The notes beneath the pieces are model-generated. The model worked only from the letters and a program-made list of their open reading frames with translations, had not been told where the DNA came from and did no database searches. From assembly GCA_963682025.1 (NCBI GenBank), contig OY821519.1, positions 106,128,099 to 106,192,098 of the forward strand: 64,000 nucleotides of DNA, given 5' to 3'. The position numbers and the translations under genes are program-made. This document shows, in pieces, positions 1 to 10,379 of this stretch. Numbering within the stretch: position 1 is the first letter of the stretch; every line of letters starts with the position of its first letter. The DNA is from Cordilura impudica (lineage: Eukaryota > Arthropoda > Insecta > Diptera > Scathophagidae).

Positions 1-769
1 ACAAAAGGCACATGCACAAAATTAATTGACATTTTGACAAACGATGAAATTGTAACTTTTTCAGCCATGATTTATATGGTGTTAATATAAATGTGACATG
101 ACAATTGTCACTTAATTATCAACATAATAAAATTGTAATATATACACAGTGATATCCCTCATAGTCGAACAAGGCTACAATTTGTTTTCGGTCTACAACA
201 GTTAAAAGCTAAAAAAAAGTGAACAGTTAGTTATCCATGGCTTCAATGTTTATAGAAGAGAAAACATTATAGCTAATGCGAATTGAAAAATCATTTTCAC
301 CTCGAATAAATGACTCAAATTTTTTAGAGTTATAAATACGGAAAATGTATATTTGTTTTTCATCAATTCCTTACATTCCACAGTGTAAGATTTTGCTAAT
401 CTAGCTGGACAAAATTCGTTTTTTGAGTTTCAATTTGATTAAATATTTTTTATCAAATATGAAAGAGCACTTGTTATAAAATAAGAAAATGCAAAAAGTT
501 TGTCTAATTTGTCAATAATAACAATATAACAGTACTTTCAACTTGAATATTTTTAACTAAACTAAAAACAAAAAAAAACACTTACATGAAATTGCTCATT
601 TTTAAAAGCGTGTAACTTTTTATTGAAATCGAATTTTTTAACGATTCTTTTTTTTTTGGGTTGAAGCTCAACTTATTCGCTGTTGGCATCATGGGAATAT
701 ATTTTTGAAACCTGAAAAATTCTTTTAGTACGAACTTCTGAGGTACCTGTTTCAAGGCACATTTAAAAT
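1..769. other. No gene recognised
   Basis: AT-rich sequence with homopolymer runs. No convincing coding frame or repeat boundary was seen. It may include the decayed 5' part of the Transib relic that follows, but no terminal CACAGTG-type heptamer could be located. Confidence 0.5.
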
Positions 770-2240
770 TATCAGCCGTGATTTGCCGGTTTCAAAAAAA
801 CAAAAAACAAATAAAGAGTGATAAGACCACATACCACGAAATTTTTGATATATGGCTTAAAACACCCGAAAATGAAAGTATCGACCGTTCCTTAAACCAA
901 ATTTGTAGAAAAATAAGCAGTAGTTTTAATTATCATATTGATTATAAACAATTACAAAGTTTTGTAAAAACTCTGTATGTTAGATTTAAGCTAAGGTGCA
1001 AAGCGGTAAACAGAACAAAATTTTTTTTCGTCACTATGGTGCCTGATTGAGAACAAACATTGAAATTTCTCAATTTATTTATAAGAAACCAAAAGAAAAT
1101 TTTGAAGCTGGAAGACCATTAGAGGCGTTCAATGAAAGTTCGCAAAAAAAGACAAGAAAAGTAAAACAAGTCTTGAATTCAGTTACTACTGAAGAGCTAT
1201 ATTTAGCAGCCGAAACAAAGTGCGGTCAACAGGTAAACGAGATTCTGCTTCAGAGAGGTTCCCAAATCAAAAAAAAAAAAAAAACACAATTTCTAATGGA
1301 ATTGTAAAAAGTTTGTCTCCACGAGGATCACTTGCAATGATGATCGATACAAATTCATCGACAAACGCATATCGTTCAATGAGAAATCATGTGCAACATT
1401 TATACCCCAAATTATATCCAGATAAAATAAATGTTGTCGAAATTTCTGCCAAAGTAAACCTGTAATCTTTACTTGATCATACTCTATCAAAATTATGCTA
1501 AGCTCTGGAAGATGTTTTGCTTTCCACGTCAAGTTTCAATCAAGAATTGCACTTTTTAGTAAAGTAGGGCTGTGATGGTTTCACTCAAACCAAATATGAA
1601 CAAAAATTTTCTCAAGGAAACCTCAGTGATATGCCATTATTCAGATTATCTTTGGTACCACTTCAGTTGTTTTGTACAAAAAATAATTGTAAATGAATTA
1701 TTTGGAAAAATCCTGCTCCTTCATCACCAAAATATTGTCGTCCAATTAAACTAATATTTGCAAAAGAAACAATAGAAACTATAGCAAAAGAGGTAAAAAT
1801 ATCGATGATCAGATTTTACTTCTAACCCCTACTATTATGAAAACGAACAAATTAAATGTAAGTATCAAGTCCAATCTAATTTTGTCTATGATTGATGAAA
1901 AGGTTTGCAACGCACTATCTGAAAACAGTTCTACACAATGAATAAGCGAAATGAATAATGAAAAAGCTTAATCACAAAAAATTGTTAATCAAATAGCGCT
2001 CTCGTTTGAAGTTTCTCCACTTCATTCGTGGACAAAGTTCATAGAGGGCCTGTTGCATATGTTTTACTAGCTGGAGGTAAGAAAGTGGCGCGTCACAGGA
2101 ACAGGTGATAAAAGTAAAGTTGAATAAAAAAATGCCTAATTCAAAGAAAATGTAAGTCCGAAAAAGGACTTTCAATTGATATACCAAGTCCAAAAGGTGG
2201 TAATACGAATAACGGTAACACGGTAACGGCACGGATAACT
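770..2240 (+). pseudogene. Decayed Transib/RAG1-like transposase
   Basis: Pieces of a RAG1-like DDE transposase are spread over several frames. An N-terminal part is readable at 778-1307 and a middle part at 1220-1465. From about 1551 comes a core segment whose KWGCDG motif survives except that the Trp codon is now TAG; this carries the first catalytic Asp of the family. It continues with LSLVPLQL and PSSPKYCRPIKL, then MIDEKVCNAL near 1890-1925, SPLHSW near 2020, and a GLSIDIPSPKGGNTNNGNT block near 2165-2225. Each block lines up in order with the better preserved copy at 10380-12394. The C-terminal part with the catalytic Glu is missing. Stops and frameshifts are numerous, so this is dead, and its divergence from the other copy shows a separate Transib lineage. 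The family call rests on motif order only. Confidence 0.8.
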
Positions 2241-2929
2241 GGACTCAATCACTTATTGTTAGTTCTACCTCTCTATTATTTATTTTAAACATTTTCATGC
2301 ATACTCGCCGCATTTTACTTTTTGATTATCCAACGCGAATAATATCAGATATAAATTTTAAAAGTTTAATGGGAGATGGGCGTGGCAGTGGTCCAATTTC
2401 GCCCATTTTTTTTAACAATGGTACATATTGGTCTAGTAACACCTTGTACCAAAATTCATTAGTCTAGTTTAATTTTTTTTCCAAGATATTTAATTTTGTC
2501 TCCCTAGAATGGCTAAAACGTACACTGTGCATTCTAATAAACGCTCTCAAAATCTTAAGCAAGGTACCGAATACATATGTATAAATATTAAGTGTTACAT
2601 AAAAATGTAAATGCATATTCTTAATTTAATTTAAATTGTCTGAAAACATTTATTATCTTTTAAGCACTTTCCCTGTCCTGTGAATCTAATATGATGTACA
2701 ACAATTCCCTTTTATACGCTTGTGCATCACATCGATTCACTAATAATATTTCTACTACGCCTATGTCTAGCTCTGTTACTTCGGAAGTTTTATAGAAGTT
2801 TAAAAAGTTTTGTAGACATACAGTATGTATCAAAAACATTATATGGCGTGTTTTTACGTGTAGATCTTTTATGAATATATACAAACGTATTTATACTCTA
2901 TACCACTTCCTGATCAGGGTATAATAATA
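2241..2929. other. No gene recognised; repeat scrap at right edge
   Basis: No coding frame with family features. A short GGGCG/CGCCC inverted pair lies near 2378-2408. At about 2893-2926 there is a scrap of the end of the ~780-bp dispersed repeat (TATACC...GGGTATAA), directly abutting the 3' end of the minus-strand LINE that follows. Confidence 0.5.
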
Positions 2930-3370
2930 ATTTAATAATAATTTATTTATTTTATTTGTTAGCCTGTGTAAGAAGACTGAAGTCTTAAAGCAACACAGGG
3001 GTACATTAAGAACAAATATGATAATTTGACATTGCGTTTGATGAAAATAATAACAAAACTGTTAATAAGAGTCTCAGAAGAAATTAATACATGAAAATAA
3101 TAAAAATTAAATTAAAAATAAAAAAATAAAAAAAAATAAAAAATAACAACTAAAAATTAAAAATTTTAAAATAAAGAATTAAAAACTAAAAATTAAAAAT
3201 TAAAGATTAAAAATTAAAATTTAAAATTAAAAATAAAAATTAAAAATCAAAAATTAATAATTAAGAATTACGAATTAAAAATAAAAAAAATAATATAAAA
3301 TGCATTACTTAAAATTTATATTAGTAAGTTTAGTTAAATAAACAAAAACAGTACTGAAATTTTAAATAAA

Positions 3371-3597
3371 AATAATAAATGTATGTGAAGGTTCACGGTT
3401 CAAAACCTCACGGCCGCCCTAAGTAGAAAAAATTTTCATATAGAAACAATCTATTCAATTAAAACATAACAATTATCACAATGTTCAATAAATCGCTGAT
3501 GAAGGCTGAAATGCCAGAAACCGGTCCGATTAAGAATACAGTGCAGTTATGAATTTTTGAAATATATGCTTTCTTCTTCTTTACCACGCACCATTTA
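3371..3597 (-). repeat. Short TIR-bearing repeat, copy 1
   Basis: Minus-strand copy of a ~250-bp family also found at 19497-19660 and 36704-36955. Its right edge reads ACCACGCACCATT, the inverse of the AATGGTGCGTGGTAGAGAAG start of copy 2. It lacks the last ~35 bp at the other end, where copy 3 retains a matching inverted terminus. It contains the GGGCGGCCGTGA block shared with copy 3 and a hammerhead-like motif on the plus strand. Sequence flanks fit an insertion into the 3' part of the L2-like LINE. Confidence 0.65.
3491..3531 (+). ncRNA. Candidate hammerhead ribozyme motif
   Basis: The conserved core is in order: CTGATGA (3496-3502), a GGC/GCC stem II with a TGAAAT loop, GAAA (3517-3520), then CCGGTC ending in the GTC cleavage triplet (3524-3526). 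AATCG before CTGATGA pairs perfectly with CGATT after GTC (stem I, 5 bp). Stem III would be minimal (ACCGGT), as in hammerheads of Penelope-like elements, which are thought to act as dimers. The A-A opposition at the base of stem II is a weakness. Copies 2 and 3 of this repeat have damaged stem I or core. Confidence 0.5.
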
Positions 3598-3665
3598 AAA
3601 AAAATAATAAATATTTTAATAATACAAAAAATAGATTAAAAAAAAAAACAATACATGTATTACTT

Positions 3666-5080
3666 TTACGAGTATCGCTCAAATATTTTTTTCTTAAAAA
3701 AACGTGCGTTGCTTATATCTTTAATGTTTACTGGTAGCATATTCCAAAGACGAATAGCATTAATATAAAATTGACATTCTGATATTAATCTACGATGCCT
3801 GATTTGAATTATATTTTTGGTTCTATTAAATCTACTGTATTTTAATCTATTAAATAGATAGTCAGGCTCTCGAGCGATAATAATTTTATGTAGAAAGATT
3901 AAAATACGTAATTTCAATAGGTCCTCAAATTGTACACCATATAGTTTCTTCGAATACGACGAAATGCTGTCAAATCTCCGCAGTCCAAATACATATCTAG
4001 AAATGTTATTGTAAACAAAGTTTAATCATCGTTTACATTCTGAGTCGCAACAGGAGAAAACCTCACATCCATACATCAGAATCTGTAACAAATATGTTTT
4101 CGCGAGTAAAATTCTAATTTTTATAGGTGTATAGTATTGTGTGGGCCAGAGTATTCTAAGCATAGAATAAGTTCTGCCACATGCTGCATTTACATGATCA
4201 GACCAAGTAAGCGTATTATTGAAGATAACTCCTAAATTGTTTGCGCTTTCAACAATTTCAATCGGCTGATTATTTATAAGTATGTTTGGTCTAATTATAA
4301 TTTTGCTAGTCCTTTTGCGTATAACAATACATTTAGATTTTATGCAACAACTGGTTGGGAAGATCATTAGACTAAATTGAAAAAAGAAGAGGTCCAATAA
4401 TTGACCCTTGCGGACTCCTCGTTCTACATAAAGTAAATTTGACATTCCAGACTGGGTTCCCATACACTGCATTCTGTTTTTAAGATAAGATGACATTAAG
4501 CTGACCGATGTTGAAGAAAAATCACCGTTTTCTGTAATTTCTGAATTAATATGTTGTGGTCTACAGTGTCAAATGCTTTGGAATGGTCCAACAATACTAA
4601 CATGGTAAAAAAACCACCATCAACTTCTTTCTTAAATCTTCGGATACATCAGTAAGAGCAGAGATGCAGCTATGCCCTGCCCGAAAACCAGATTGTCTGT
4701 TAGTAAGTATCATTAACGTATGAAATAATTGGATTATTTAGTATTTTTTCAAATGCCTTAGAGAGGAATGGTAGGATTGCTATGGGTCGATATTCAGTGG
4801 GTGATTTTGGTATTGGCAAAATTTTAGCTTTTTTCCATCGTGAAGGAAAAGTGCTGGTAGTAATAATGTTATTAAAAATATAAATAATTTGAGCCAAGAG
4901 TGACGGAAGTATCATTTTCAAAAACTTCGGATTTATACCATCAATGCCCGTAGCATTGGATTTTATGGATATGCAACTTCTATATACATTGTTCTGTGTG
5001 ACACAGTTAAAAGAAAAAAGGCATGTTGGGAGAGAATTCACATGGAAATCATCATAAAATTTATTATCCGCTTCCTGCAT
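3666..5080 (-). pseudogene. LINE reverse transcriptase, catalytic core deleted
   Basis: Three disconnected frames carry reverse transcriptase text. 4700-5080 has the fingers region (GIDGINPKFLK, EYRPIAILPFLSKAFEKIL). 4026-4496 has a damaged GVPQGSILGP-type block (GVRKGQLLDL) that jumps directly to the KSKCIVI and NNLGVIFNNTLTWSDHV blocks. 3666-3917 has the C-terminal QFYINAIRLWNMLP block. Compared with the copy at 14004-15632, the stretch holding the YADD catalytic motif is missing between FSLMIFPT and CCIKSKC, so the enzyme could not work even with frames repaired. Confidence 0.8.
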
Positions 5081-5379
5081 ATTTACACTGATAAATTTCT
5101 TGTTTAAATCGTCTGGACTTTCATTAATAATAATATTGCTATTTCTGTTTTTACCAATTCCAATCTCTTGTATTGATTTCCACTTTTTTTTGTGTCTATA
5201 ATGTTGTTGAATTTTTCGACGTAATAGTTAGATTTAGCATCTTTTATTTTTTTGGTTACTATTCTCCTAGCTAAACGATAATTTTCATGTAACTCTGTAG
5301 TTTTATAGCGTTTCCACCGAGAATATGCAAAGTCACGTTGTTCTATTAGACGGCTAATTGCTGGTGTGTACCACGTTTT

Positions 5380-6280
5380 TTACCTAACGTTGATTATCTT
5401 CGTTTTCAAAGGAACAGTTATATTAAATAAGTTTGTTAGATGGTGCTCCAGTAAATTTAATTGTTCATCAACCGATACCATGTAGTAAATACAATTCCAG
5501 TCAATTTTTCTATATTCATCATGCAAAGTTATATATTCAATATTCTTGAAATCATGAAATGTATATGTTTGGTTTAGAATTTGTATTTGAAAATCATACA
5601 CCATAAAGATGAGATCATGTTTAGAAAAGCTGATATTTGATCATAAATAAGAGATTCGATTCGTGAGAAATAAAAAATAGATCAATCAATGTGCTGCTTG
5701 TTGATGTAAAATGTGTGGGCATGTACATACATATTGGTAGCAGTAAGTCCATTAAATTTCATGCTGTTGGTAAGACTAGAGTCAATTAGCACATTTGAAT
5801 TAAAATCACCGCAATCACAATATCATCATACGCCATTGTTAAGCTTTCCAAGATTTTCATAAATGGAGTAATGTTTACATTACAATTAGCCCTGTACACA
5901 CTGCCAATAAGAATCTTACTGTTTAAGTTGGACAGCTCAAGAAAAATTAATTCAATAAGATTTATTTCTTCAGATCTACTATTACCAGTATTGCCTTTAG
6001 CATCAGACTTGCATTTAACTTTGTAACTCAAACCACTTTTAACACAGACTGCAACTCCACCAGCTTTTCCTTCTCTATCAGCTCTATAAATGTTATACCC
6101 GTTAAGGGATAAAAAATTATCAGTTGTTGATGATTTAAACCATGTTTCAGCTACTGTTATTATATCGGCACCAGAACCTCCAAAAACTAGTCTAAACGCA
6201 TCAATTTTGCTGTTGAGACTCTGCGCATTAATGTGGCAAATATTTAGACCATTTCTTTGTTTAGTAAGAATTCTAACCAT
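5380..6280 (-). pseudogene. LINE APE endonuclease domain, broken
   Basis: The frame at 5786-6280 starts with NICHINAQSLNSKIDAF and continues with IITVAETWFKS, YNIYRADREGKAGGVAVCVK and KILIGSVYR, the classic order of an apurinic-endonuclease domain that nicks target DNA for LINE insertion. The expected GDFN motif is damaged (DDIVIAV...) by a frameshift. The remaining part, with a TLIDLFF-like stretch and the SKHD catalytic-type motif, can be read in another frame near 5610-5780. The piece 5380-5604 is the linker between endonuclease and reverse transcriptase. Upstream of 6280 the frame soon closes, suggesting a 5' truncation or decay near 6390. Confidence 0.8.
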
Positions 6281-6395
6281 GTTTGCAGTTATGTCTTTGG
6301 AACTAAATTCATCACTAAGTCATACTCATAATCATACTCATATAATGATGATTGTAACTATCAGCTACCAATACCTAACATGGGGGTAATTTTAT

Positions 6396-7000
6396 GATCC
6401 AGGGACCGACTAGTGTAGCTTGGGTCACAGACTCTGTCATAGACAGGACTGAAATATCAGTGTATACCGACGCACAGTGGGGCCTTTTGACGTTTATAGT
6501 TGCAAAAATCATAACTTTTAAACTAATTAAGATATTTTAAAAGCTAGGAATAACTTTGAAACAAGGCTTCTTTACCTTTAAAATGAGTGCTGGCGGGGGG
6601 TGCTAGGGCCACAGGAGAGTTCCATATATTCTATCAAAGTTCAATATTATTTTGGTGCTAATATTACATGTTGCAAATATAAAAATAATGTGCTGAAATT
6701 TGGAACTTAAAGTGTTTTTGACCCAAAGACGACCCTATTTAAATTTGTTGGAATCGGCCTATATTTGGACGTAGTCCCCATACAAATTTTTGCTAAAAAT
6801 TGGTTTTAATGAGACTGAATATAGCAAATGTTATTCTATTGCGATGAAATTTGAATCATAGGGTATGTTAGGCCAGTAGCGTGATCTATAAAAATTCTTT
6901 AAAATCGGTCCACGTTTGGAGCTAGTCGCTACACAAATATTCTTCAACATTTGGTTAAAATGCCACAACAGATGGCAAATTTACTAATTTCTGTATTTTA
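6396..7000 (+). repeat. Possible orphan Transib terminus
   Basis: No gene. At 6473 the text reads CACAGTGG, the Transib/RSS-type heptamer, preceded by CGACG (6468-6472), which fits the GC-rich 5-bp target duplication of Transib elements. The following ~520 bp are noncoding AT-rich sequence up to the start of the CR1/Jockey-like LINE. No matching opposite end was found in the window, so this is either a truncated element or chance. Confidence 0.35.
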
Positions 7001-7021
7001 TTTTAAAAAATTACTAAAATA

Positions 7022-9260
7022 GTGCAAAAAAACACTGAAAAATATTTTGTTCCATCCAAATCAAATAACAAGTGTGAAGAGCTTTTCAATATTTTATTCG
7101 ATCTGAATCTTTTTCAAATAAATGGTATATACCACAGTCATTATAAATTATTGGATTTAATATTTGTCAACGATACTTCGGATTGTTACATCAAGCGTTC
7201 AATACCGATTTCTTCTCCTGAAGATGCATATTACCCTACCACTGAAGAACTTTTATATATTCCCTCTGGACTTTTAAAAACACCTTGTAAAAATGATGAT
7301 AAGGATTTTTGTTTTGCACAATCTAATTACTGTTTGTTGAACGAACTTCTATACAGTACGAACTGGCACAGTCTATTATCTTTTTCTATTGGATCCATAG
7401 CTGCTTTTGATCATATGACTGAAACATTTTACAGTACGATTTCTTCTGCAATGGATTTATGTATTCCGAAACAAATTTGACAAGACTTAAAAATAAAAAA
7501 AAATAAATATTACAAGAAATACGTGCTATCCGGTTCTCTTGTAGATTATGGGAAATACTCCGTTAGCCGAGCGGAATATACTGCACTGAAAAAAGCGTGT
7601 TACTCTAATTACTTAATCAAAATGAAAAATAGTTTCAAAAGTAATCGAAAGTCTTTTTACAATTTTGTCAACACTAAGAGAAAAACAACTGGTTATCCCG
7701 CTATTATAAAATTTAAACATACTGAATCTTATGATAATAATATTATAAATAATTTGTTTGCTGATTTTTTTTTCAACAACTTATTCCGATTCAACTTTTG
7801 ATGATTCTGCCACTTACCCATCTATACTGACTGCTAATAGAACCATATCTATTCCATTCGTTTATGTCTCTATGGCTTCCAATGGTTTGAAAAAACTAAA
7901 ATTTGCATATAATGGTGGACCTGATAAAATTCCCAGCAGTATCTTAATCAAATTTGCGGATGTTTTGGCTATTCCATTGACAATAATGTTTAACTCATCA
8001 ATTAAATACGGATACTTTCCAAATACGTGGAAGGACTCTTTCATTATTCCGATATTTAAATCCGGAAACAAGTCTGACATTACAAATTATCGTGGTATTG
8101 CAAAATTAAGTACTATAACTAAATTCTTTAAAAAAATTATAACTGATCAACTATGTCATCAAGTCAACACATTAATTTCTCCATTCCAACATGGCTTTCA
8201 AAAACGGTGCTAAACTTCAACGAACTTTTTACATCTCACAACAATAGTCAATCGTGGTTTTCTCCGAAGAAAGCAAACTGACGCAATTTACACTGATTTT
8301 AGCAAGGCGTTTGATAAATTCAACCATAAAATATAAAGAAATTACATCTAAAAGGATTTTCTGATCTTTGCATAAAGCGGATATATTCATATTTAACATA
8401 CAGAAAGCAAAATGTACGTTTTAATAATATATCTTCGAAACATATTAACGTTTTATCTGGAGTTCAGCAAGGCAGCCATCTTGGACCGCTTTTATTTTCA
8501 TTATTTATAAATGATTTACCGCAGGTTATTTAGTTTTCAAATATCCTGATGTATGCTGACGATATAAAAGTCTTTATGAGTTATAACCATTATTCCGACC
8601 ATACTTATCTTCAAAATGATTTGGATTCATTTCACTCATGGTGCATTTTAAATTTAATGGAGCTGAATCTTAAAAAGTGCAAATTTATGCGTTTTGTTCG
8701 AAAAAGCTCTATATCTGTAAATTATGTGTTGGGCGGCTTTGAACTGGAAAAAGTCGATAACTTCTTAGATCTTGGTGTTTTATTAGATTCAAAGCTTAGT
8801 TTCGTTCCTCATATTACAATTACAGTAAACAAAGCCAGAAGAGTACTTGGTTTTATAAAACGTTGGTCTAAAGAGTTCAATGATCCATATGTAACAAAAA
8901 CACTATACACGTCACTTGTGAGACCGATTTTGGAATATGCCTCTATTATATGGGACCCTATCTATCAAGCTCATATTGATAGCATTGAATCGGTGCAAAA
9001 ACAATTCCTACTCTTCTGTCTTCGCAGCTTAAATTTTAACCAATTAAATCTTCCGTCGTATAACAGTAGACTCACCCTTGTTAAGCTGCCAACCTTAAAA
9101 AGCCGCAGATCTATGTTAAACGTTTCATTTCTTTTGAACATAATTAATGGCGATGTTTGTTCTGGTTTCCTGATCAACAATATTTCATTTAACATCCACC
9201 AGCGGCCAATATGTTTACCTTTATCTGTGCAGTTTTATAGATCAAATTATGCGACCGGTG
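7022..9260 (+). pseudogene. LINE endonuclease tail and reverse transcriptase, frameshifted and split
   Basis: 7022-7480 is the end of the endonuclease and start of the linker. 7523-7801 is linker. 7758-8213 carries GGPDKIPSSIL, SGNKSDITNYRGIAKL and QHGFQKRC (palm entry). Around 8290-8330 a TDFSKAFDKF block (first catalytic Asp) is readable in another frame, and near 8455-8515 GVQQGSHLGPLLFSLFIND. 8549-9260 carries MYADDIKVF, the catalytic YADD box, then LNLKKCKFM, LVRPILEYASIIWDP and SVQKQFLLFCLR. The frame runs straight into the Transib at 9261 and continues at 13001 with GTLRRMRIEFNKLYRFIDF, homologous to the end of the 22025-23566 protein. Multiple lesions besides the insertion make it inactive. 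Confidence 0.85.
9256..9260 (+). repeat. Target site duplication of Transib, left copy (CGGTG)
   Basis: CGGTG is repeated at 12996-13000 on the other side of the element. Removing the element and one copy rejoins the LINE reading frame exactly. Confidence 0.92.
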
Positions 9261-9297
9261 CACTGTGGTCAATATTTTGAGATAGCGGCCAAAACTC
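9261..9297 (+). repeat. Transib left terminal inverted repeat
   Basis: 37-bp terminus starting with heptamer CACTGTG. It pairs with 12959-12995 at 31 of 37 positions; differences cluster at positions 14-18. Confidence 0.9.
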
Positions 9298-9965
9298 CTT
9301 TTGGTTTTTGTTCTCCGATTTTAAAGTTATTAGACCCATATGAAAGCAGACAGTTGTAAACCTCGGGAGCCAAAAAATTAGAACTCTATTTCAACTATTT
9401 CACTGAGAACAGGGTGGTCCAAAATGGGCTTTTTCAGAATTTAGTAAATTTATGATATTTTTAGTTAATTTTTAAAGTTTAAATGATCATAACTTTTTCG
9501 TTTTTCAAGATTTTTGGACGAAATAGATTTTGTGTTGTAACTTAACTTATTTCATATTACTGGTAAAAAAAAATTAAAGCTCTACTGTTTTCAGAACAAT
9601 TTAAATTTTTTTTTACAAAGGTCAAATTTCTCGGAAATTTCCTACTTCATACAGCACAACTCCTGTGAGTCAAGCTGAGTCAAAACACAAATTTACTATT
9701 TTGTAGTCCTAGCTCTCGCCTACATTCCTACATATACATGTCCATGCATCGGGACTGCACTTTTTGAGCTACATCAATTTTTCTGACCCAAGGTAAGATA
9801 TTCGGTACAAATGCACGTCATATTTTTTGAGAAGTTATTTGTGTGTGAAAGTGGCTATTATGCATATATTTTGATGAAATTTTGTACAAGAGTTCTTATT
9901 GACCCAAAAAATAATTCTAGTCCACATAGAAGGGTGTATCAAAGTTTTGACAAAAATGACAATAG

Positions 9966-10297
9966 AACTCTCAAATTATGTGGTATCTGGCAATTCATTT
10001 GGAAAAGGTAAAAAAGATTTTATTGCCATCTAATATTACACAACTTAAATACGTGAAAATTGCAAATAAATTTAAAACCAATGAAAATAACTGGTAAAAC
10101 CAAGTACCTTTTATATTATTGCCAGTACCTGTTAACTCTCAAATTATGTGGTATCTAGCAATTCATTTGGAAAAGGTAAAAAAATTTTATTGCCATCTAA
10201 TATTACACAACTTAAATACGTGAAAATTGCAAATAAATTTAAAACCAATGGAAATAACTGGTAAAACCAACTACCTGTTATATTATGTTTCAAAGAG
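9966..10297 (+). repeat. 168-bp tandem duplication inside Transib
   Basis: The unit starting AACTCTCAAATTATGTGG at 9966 recurs at 10134 with only a few differences, ending with CTGGTAAAACCAA(G/C)TACC in both. It lies directly upstream of the transposase start at 10380. Confidence 0.85.
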
Positions 10298-10379
10298 GTA
10301 AAAAAGATCATGTTGAAACTTCGAGCAATAGTATATTAATCCATGCATTCATTTTTTTTTCTTCATTATTGTTTAAACA

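Larger units (their letters stand above)
2930..6395 (-). mobile_element. L2-like non-LTR retrotransposon, decayed
   Basis: Minus-strand LINE reading from about 6395 down to about 2930. It has an APE-type endonuclease followed by reverse transcriptase pieces in family order, then a 3' end with a short hairpin (AAGACTTCAGTCTT near 2974-2987) and a tail of TAA/TAAA repeats at 2927-2960, typical of LINE 3' ends. The C-terminal protein text closely resembles the copy at 14004-15632, so both belong to one broad group. A TIR-bearing short repeat (3371-3597) and a low-complexity AAAATTAAA field (3090-3300) sit in its 3' untranslated part. Clade naming (L2/Kiri-like) is from motif style, not a tree. 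Confidence 0.8.
7000..9260 (+). mobile_element. CR1/Jockey-like LINE, 5' part (split by Transib)
   Basis: Left part of a LINE whose right end resumes at 12996 after the Transib insertion. Endonuclease-tail text (FQINGIYHSHYKLLDLIFVND) begins at 7022, so the copy is 5'-truncated inside the endonuclease. Reverse transcriptase follows in several frames. Closest relative in the window is the copy at 22018-23668. Confidence 0.85.
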
